The translations under genes and the position numbers were made by a program. From contig CM119267.1 of assembly GCA_051294375.1 (NCBI GenBank), positions 13,814,832 to 13,878,831 on the forward strand: 64,000 bases of DNA, read 5' to 3'. Below, in pieces: positions 59,037-64,000 of the stretch; position 1 is the stretch's first letter; every line of letters begins with the position of its first letter. The stretch is from Paraspadella gotoi (lineage: Eukaryota > Chaetognatha). The notes beneath the pieces are model-generated. The model saw only the letters and a program-made list of their open reading frames with translations. It did no database searches and had not been told where the DNA came from.

Positions 59037-60484
59037 TTGAGCCGCAGTGGGGCCGTGAATGCATTTGAATGAATGAGGACAAAGACGTCGGGGGGAAAAA
59101 GAGTGGAGCGAGACCGACAAAGTGGGAGGGACCTAAAGCGATAAAGCTGGAGGAAGAAGGGGGGTGGCACAGGAGAAAAGAACGACACTGTGGTAAGAAC
59201 AGCGTGAAAAACCAGTTTTGACTTTTGTAGCTGTTTTCTCCCACTCGATGCTGTTTACTAAATGATAAAATGATAATAATAAAATGATAAATGCAATTTT
59301 TTTAATTTTTAGATCGAATTTGGATTCTTTGTAAAAAGTTGATATAAGAAAGTAAAATTCTTTTTTAAAAGTTCTTTCATTAAGTTGGTCAAAATATAAA
59401 AAACTATATTTAAAAAGCTGATTTTTAATTTCCAGCTTAAAAATATAGTTTTTTGTAATTTTACCTACTTAATAATATAATTTTTGAAAAAAAATTATAT
59501 TTTCTTTTATCAACTTTTAATGAGGAAACTGAATCTACTCTTAGAATTTAAAACAAACCATTTTGAATTTTTGACATAATAACTACAGATTAGTATTTAA
59601 TAATATGATAATAGATAGTAGATAAACTAGATATAACTGCTAAATTTTGATTCCAAACTTTCACTTCACCCTACTGTTTACTGTTTCGAATTTTGTGGTT
59701 GAAAGCATTTCTTTGCTCTTTTGCGGTTGGTTACGATGCCAGCTCTGACTCGATTCTGCTTGATCACTGTCGTGGATATTGCACTCACTTTTTTAAAGTT
59801 GGGAGGGGGCGCGGAAGATCCAACCCCGACGCCTAGCGCCGCCTAGCGCCGCCTTCGTAACTATTTTTGAGTCGTAAGTGTCCGAGCGGCGGAGTCGGCG
59901 GCGGTGTTCGCCAGGTGAGGAAGGACTGAATAAATAATAAGCGCGTCGTGTACCCAATCGATTCGAATTCCCCCCCTCCGCCCCCATCCACACGGAAGGA
60001 AGTCTCCTGTTTGGTCGACTCACCAACGATAAAATATTAAATATTTTTTTTTTGTTGAATATTACAGAGTAAATAATTAATGTTAAGTCACCGTGATGCG
60101 GAATGAATGGTCAAACGATCGAAATACGCGAGCTTTGAGTGGGTAATCAACGCCGCACGGTTTAATTAGATTTGATCCGAACGTTCGTCCTTCCAACTTC
60201 CGGTTTACGCGAGTCACGTGACCGCGTCCGCGAAAGTTTTCGTAAGATGACGAAATTGGGTTTCGCGTTTGGCCTTCGAGGCGGCGGGTAGTGGGCGGTG
60301 GGTGAACTGTCCCCGCTGACCTCGGAAGCGGCACGAAATTCCGTCGTCAACGACTCTGCGACCTTCAACGCTGCCGCCACGCCGCTCCTGCAGCCGCCGC
60401 AGCGGTCAACGCTGCCGCTTTGTTCGAATGTCTCAAATGCGGAGAAGTTTCAAGTCCCGGTTTTCTGTGGCGGCGAACAAGTAT

Positions 60485-60723
60485 TCGTTGAGAGAGAGAG
60501 AAGAGAAGAAGAGGAAATTCAGAAGGAGAAGAGAGGAAGGAAGAAGGAGAAGAACGAGAGGAAGAGGAGAGAAAGCGAAAGAGAGGGAGAGGAGGGAGAG
60601 AGGATGGCACGAGCCACATGACAGCGAGGGACGAGTGGAGGGGACGGAGTCACGTCAACTTGTCTCGCGGTTGATGTGCCAGATGGCAGCAGAGTGTGCG
60701 AGAGAGAGAGAGAGAAGAGAGAG

Positions 60724-60780
<57 letters not shown>
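60485..60780. repeat. GA-rich region with (GA)n at 60,698-60,780
   Basis: The first part (to ~60,650) matches 27,405-27,583; the rest extends past the gap at 27,584 and appears to be the true continuation of copy A. Arg/Glu frames here are repeat products. Confidence 0.7.
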
Positions 60781-61077
60781 TAAAAAATCTTCTCTTTCCT
60801 TCTCAGTATCATTCCTTCTAACTTCTTATTCTATTGAATATATTTTATATTTATAATGAGAAAAAAGGCGAATGATAATATTTATTAAATTTAACTTTTT
60901 CGGGAGAGAAGCCAATATGTTCTTAATAATTGTTAATAGTTGTTTTTCTGAAAGTGTAAATTGATATGATTAATAAACTCGTGAATTCAAATATAACTGA
61001 TCTTCAATTGAACCAAACGTGTTCTGAATATAACAAGCTTCCATAAATATAAATCTACCTAAAGATTATTTATCTAA
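60781..61077. other. AT-rich DNA, no gene seen
   Basis: No coding signal. Confidence 0.45.
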
Positions 61078-61257
61078 ACATTGAATCAAACGTCGACGGG
61101 CAATCAGTGGCAGAACGACGATAGCGACGACGATAGCGATGACGATAGCGATGACGACGACGACGATGAAGAGGAGAAACGAAGACGAAAATGCGGTCCC
61201 GATGAAGACGATGACGTCATAGTCGCCGCCGGATGGAGCCACGCCCACTTCGAATGA
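61078..61257 (+). CDS. Possible acidic C-terminal exon
   Basis: From a TAA at 61,075 an open frame runs to TGA at 61,255-61,257. It contains QNDDSDDDSDDDSDDDDDD, then EEEKRRRK, a possible nuclear-localisation and CK2-substrate type tail, and ends WSHAHFE. There is no ATG, so it would have to be a terminal exon; no strong acceptor was identified. The frame overlaps a GAY-rich triplet repeat, and the opposite strand is also open (Val/Ile-rich), so it may be a chance product. A CRE-like TGACGTCA lies at 61,212-61,219. Confidence 0.15.
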   Translation, partial: TLNQTSTGNQWQNDDSDDDSDDDSDDDDDDEEEKRRRKCGPDEDDDVIVAAGWSHAHFE

Positions 61258-61303
61258 TTCTGTGCCGAACTCTGGTGACGAGTGACGCTCTTTCTATTTT
61301 CGT

Positions 61304-61327
61304 CTTTCTTACTTTCTTTCTTTCTTT

Positions 61328-61358
<31 letters not shown>

Positions 61359-61482
61359 TCTTGCTTGCTTGCCTGCTTGCTTGCTTGCTTGCTTTCTTTC
61401 TTTATTTCCTTCTTTCTTTCTTTCTTTCTTTCTTGCTTTTTTTATTTTCTCATTTTTTTCTTTTAACTTCCCTTTTTTCTTT

Positions 61483-61574
<92 letters not shown>
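61304..61574. repeat. Compound (CTTT)n / (CTTG)n microsatellite
   Basis: TTTC units interspersed with two blocks of TTGC units (61,328-61,394), then TTTC again (61,479-61,574). Alternating Leu/Ala/Cys and Phe/Leu/Ser frames result from it. Confidence 0.95.
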
Positions 61575-61634
61575 ATTATGCTTTTTCGTTTATAAATCAA
61601 GTAACATAATATTTTGTAGGCGGTAGATCAGTGA

Positions 61635-61824
61635 NNNNNNNNNNNNNNNNNNNNNNNNNNNNNNNNNNNNNNNNNNNNNNNNNNNNNNNNNNNNNNNNNN
61701 NNNNNNNNNNNNNNNNNNNNNNNNNNNNNNNNNNNNNNNNNNNNNNNNNNNNNNNNNNNNNNNNNNNNNNNNNNNNNNNNNNNNNNNNNNNNNNNNNNNN
61801 NNNNNNNNNNNNNNNNNNNNNNNN
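61635..61824. other. Assembly gap (190 N)
   Basis: Run of N. Confidence 0.95.
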
Positions 61825-62224
61825 ACAATGTCTCCCCTCCTTGGGCTGCCTTTGCCCCCTCCCGCCTCATTTCATTTAAATCCTCTGCCATTCTCCACAT
61901 TTCTATTTTCCTTTCATATTTCTACTTCTCACCTCACCTCTTTTCTCTTTCCCTACCTTTTCCTTATCCTTTGTTTCTTCTTTTTCTTTTGTTTATTTAT
62001 TGTCTTTTTGTTTTCCTGAAAACGAAAGAAATCGTCGAAATACCGAGAAACTACGAGGAATTCATATAAGAATTCATTAATGGAGGCCTTAAACCACCAA
62101 AGCCTGTCCAAAGTCAGGGGCAAGATAAGAATTTTTGGGACAGACTCAATTTAAACGGATTAAATGCATTTCAAAATCTTGTTAACTGTCATCATTATTA
62201 TAATTTAAGAATACTAAGAAATCA
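61825..62224. other. T-rich non-coding DNA
   Basis: Pyrimidine-rich at 61,825-62,015, then AT-rich. No gene recognised apart from repeat R copy 6. Confidence 0.5.
62080..62128 (+). repeat. Dispersed short repeat R, truncated copy
   Basis: TGGAGGCCTTAAACCACCAA and the CTGTCCAAAGTCAGGGGCAAGATA part only, close to the consensus. It lies outside the duplicated block, which confirms that R is interspersed. Confidence 0.8.
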
Positions 62225-62382
62225 NNNNNNNNNNNNNNNNNNNNNNNNNNNNNNNNNNNNNNNNNNNNNNNNNNNNNNNNNNNNNNNNNNNNNNNNNNNN
62301 NNNNNNNNNNNNNNNNNNNNNNNNNNNNNNNNNNNNNNNNNNNNNNNNNNNNNNNNNNNNNNNNNNNNNNNNNNNNNNNNNN
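62225..62382. other. Assembly gap (158 N)
   Basis: Run of N. Confidence 0.95.
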
Positions 62383-62893
62383 CGGTGTTTTTGTTGATAC
62401 ACTGTAGACGGCGCTCGCCTCGGCTTTTGTTATGGTAATTTCCCAAGCCCGTCTCTCTTTGCGTTCAGTGGCGATTATTCCGCCGGAAGTCGGAGGCGGC
62501 GTTCTCTGCGTCTCTCGGCGTTAGCGCCAGAGCTGGCGTCGGTTCCGTAACAGGCGTTAACGTAATACTTTAAGTTCGGTGAAGAAGATTTCCGATCATT
62601 CGACCGAGAAAACGTCCTTGTTCATTTTCTCTTATTCGTGAATCGAACCCGAGACTTTCCCGACTCACGATCCGCGTCACGATGACGACGTTTTTTTGAA
62701 AACTTTTTTCCTTCCGCTGGGTTCCTCCTTTAAGTTTAACACTTTCCAAATCGTTTCGAAAAAAAAAAACAAATAAAAAGAAAAAAACCCTGGAGTCTCA
62801 GAGTCGCAGATGCCCGACCCTCGATTTCAGAGGAAAATTCCTTTCCTTCCGAAATTCTTCGAGTTGCGTCCTTTCCCATTTTTTTTGGCAGTC
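62383..62893 (+). promoter_or_regulatory. GC-rich region, possible promoter
   Basis: GC- and CpG-rich DNA with TTCAGTGG (initiator-like, ~62,465) and CCGGAAGT (ETS-like, ~62,483). No coding exon follows that I can recognise. This rests on composition and short motifs only. Confidence 0.2.
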
Positions 62894-62894
62894 G

Positions 62895-63014
<120 letters not shown>

Positions 63015-63362
63015 CCCAATCACCTCTTTTTCTTTCCCACCTTTTTCTGTCACCCTCTCTTTCCTTTCCTCCTTCCTCCCTCTTCCTTCCTTTTTCTCGG
63101 GCGCCTTTCAGCAGTGACCCGAAACCGTAACGACCCACCGGGGAATTCCGCCGACGTCTGCTGAGACTAAAACTGAGTCGCGATTAAAACTATTGTTTTT
63201 TTGTTTGTTTTTTTCTTTTTTGAAGGACGGTGGTTTGACGAGGACGATAAGACTGAATTTCAGGCGAGATTGAAGATTTTCTTTGTCAACGATAAAAATC
63301 CAATTTTTTTTTCTCGATAATTACGTATCAAACGTTCTCTGGACAAAAAAAAAAAAAAAAAA
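63015..63362. other. Non-coding, no gene seen
   Basis: Pyrimidine-rich then mixed sequence up to a poly-A run at the gap. Confidence 0.45.
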
Positions 63363-63442
63363 NNNNNNNNNNNNNNNNNNNNNNNNNNNNNNNNNNNNNN
63401 NNNNNNNNNNNNNNNNNNNNNNNNNNNNNNNNNNNNNNNNNN
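63363..63442. other. Assembly gap (80 N)
   Basis: Run of N, preceded by an 18-base A run. Confidence 0.95.
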
Positions 63443-63730
63443 ACCGCCAGGAAAATTGCATCATTGCCAATAATATACAAGACGTTCGGCTTGCCCTTGC
63501 GTGGACACAAAATTCCAAATTCTTAAGAAGAACGGAAACGAGGCTGAGCCTAAGAATGTCAATTGCAACGAAAAAGATATTTTTAAAACCCAGGACTCTT
63601 ACTCGCAGATTCCCTTTTATTTTCGCCGAACAGTATTTCTCGGAAATTCACGTGGCAGCTGTGCTGATAGAGAGTCCATTAGCGACCAGGGCGCGGGACT
63701 CGAGAGGCGTCTCGCGTGACACCGGCCATG

Positions 63731-63898
63731 ATGCTGGCTTGCGCCGCCCTCTTCAACGCCGCGTCCCCCCACGATTACACGGTCCCCATCGACGACGCCG
63801 CTCCTCATCGACGACGCCGCTCCTCATCGACGACGCCGCTCCTCATCGACGACGCCGCTCCCCATCGACGACGCCTTCTTTCATCTCGTTGTCGATGA
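63731..63898 (+). CDS. Possible start of a small secreted or unknown protein
   Basis: ATG ATG opens a frame MMLACAALFNAAS, a short hydrophobic stretch resembling a weak signal peptide, followed by HDYTVPIDDAAP and repeats made by the 19-bp tandem array. Because 19 is not a multiple of three, the array is read through three frames and looks unconstrained as protein. I do not recognise it. Confidence 0.12.
   Translation: MLACAALFNAASPHDYTVPIDDAAPHRRRRSSSTTPLLIDDAAPHRRRLLSSRCR
63787..63878. repeat. 19-bp tandem array (CATCGACGACGCCGCTCCT)n
   Basis: Five starts of CATCGACGACGCC at 63,787, 63,806, 63,825, 63,844 and 63,863, a strict 19-base period with near-perfect units, suggesting recent expansion. 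Confidence 0.9.
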
Positions 63899-64000
63899 TT
63901 GATCTTTTTTTTCCGAGTTTTTTTTTCTTTTTTCGTTTCCTTTTGAATCGCAAGAAGCAGAAGCGACCATAGCGACGAGGCGGAACGAAGGAGAAAGAGA

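Larger units (their letters stand above)
56433..60650 (+). repeat. Direct copy D of 22,650-27,540
   Basis: Follows the inverted copy directly, without N, at a junction in GA-rich sequence. It differs from copy A by structural variants as well as small indels: no T-rich insert at ~57,065, a duplicated CCGTAAAACCGGCG(C)n unit, a replaced segment at 58,665-58,790 and a shorter VNTR at ~59,830. Confidence 0.85.

Noticed and set aside
61233-61626. Leu/Ala/Cys and Phe/Leu/Ser repeat frames
   Set aside because: Translations of the CTTT/CTTG microsatellite.
62630-62690. tRNA-like B box (minus strand GGGTTCGATTC)
   Set aside because: The T arm does not pair properly and no acceptor or anticodon stem could be drawn; at most a decayed tRNA-derived element.

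Overview
The window looks like nuclear DNA of an invertebrate animal, most likely an arthropod and perhaps a crustacean. Reasons: one spliced transporter gene with GC-rich exons in AT-rich introns, a start context of the CAACATG type, very many long (CT)n/(GA)n, (CTTT)n and (CTAT)n microsatellites, Ty3/gypsy-type and Penelope-type retroelement fragments, and eight N gaps. Species assignment from the sequence alone is not possible.

Layout. (1) 1-5,701: AT-rich intergenic DNA with a 320-bp C-rich island, degenerate telomere-like tracts and a short dispersed repeat. (2) 5,702-14,903, minus strand: one complete three-exon gene for a divergent SLC6-type (neurotransmitter:sodium symporter) transporter of 1,154 residues. 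CDS parts are 14,903-14,805, 12,566-11,860 and 8,360-5,702. It has an unusual TM1/TM8 ion-site sequence, a large cysteine-rich second extracellular loop and a ~460-residue acidic cytoplasmic tail. (3) 14,904-27,583: non-coding, repeat-rich upstream DNA holding a broken gypsy-type integrase and a Penelope-like GIY-YIG nuclease relic. (4) 27,609-60,650: no new gene-like sequence except a ~2.25-kb unique segment (41,796-44,046). This part re-presents 10,679-27,540 as a partial direct copy (27,609-30,607), a direct copy (30,608-41,714 plus 44,047-44,663), an inverted copy (44,689-56,432) and a direct continuation (56,433-60,650). The copies are separated by three gaps of exactly 25 N and are full of small indels, so SLC6 exons 1 and 2 appear two more times as broken copies and the integrase three more times. 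(5) 60,650-64,000: sequence that continues naturally from 27,583, with microsatellites, N gaps and only weak coding candidates.

How it fits together. The only gene I can support with confidence is the SLC6 transporter. The simplest reading of 27,584-60,650 is uncollapsed haplotype or gap-fill sequence from uncorrected long reads. A real inversion/duplication allele with breakpoints at 10,679 (intron 2) and in the (GA)n tract near 22,655 would also fit, and would separate exons 1-2 from exon 3. The inverted copy and direct copy B share lesions absent from copy A (lost start codon, TM2 frameshift), so they come from the same allele or the same reads. Nothing in the window resembles a prokaryotic operon, a CRISPR array or a defence system.
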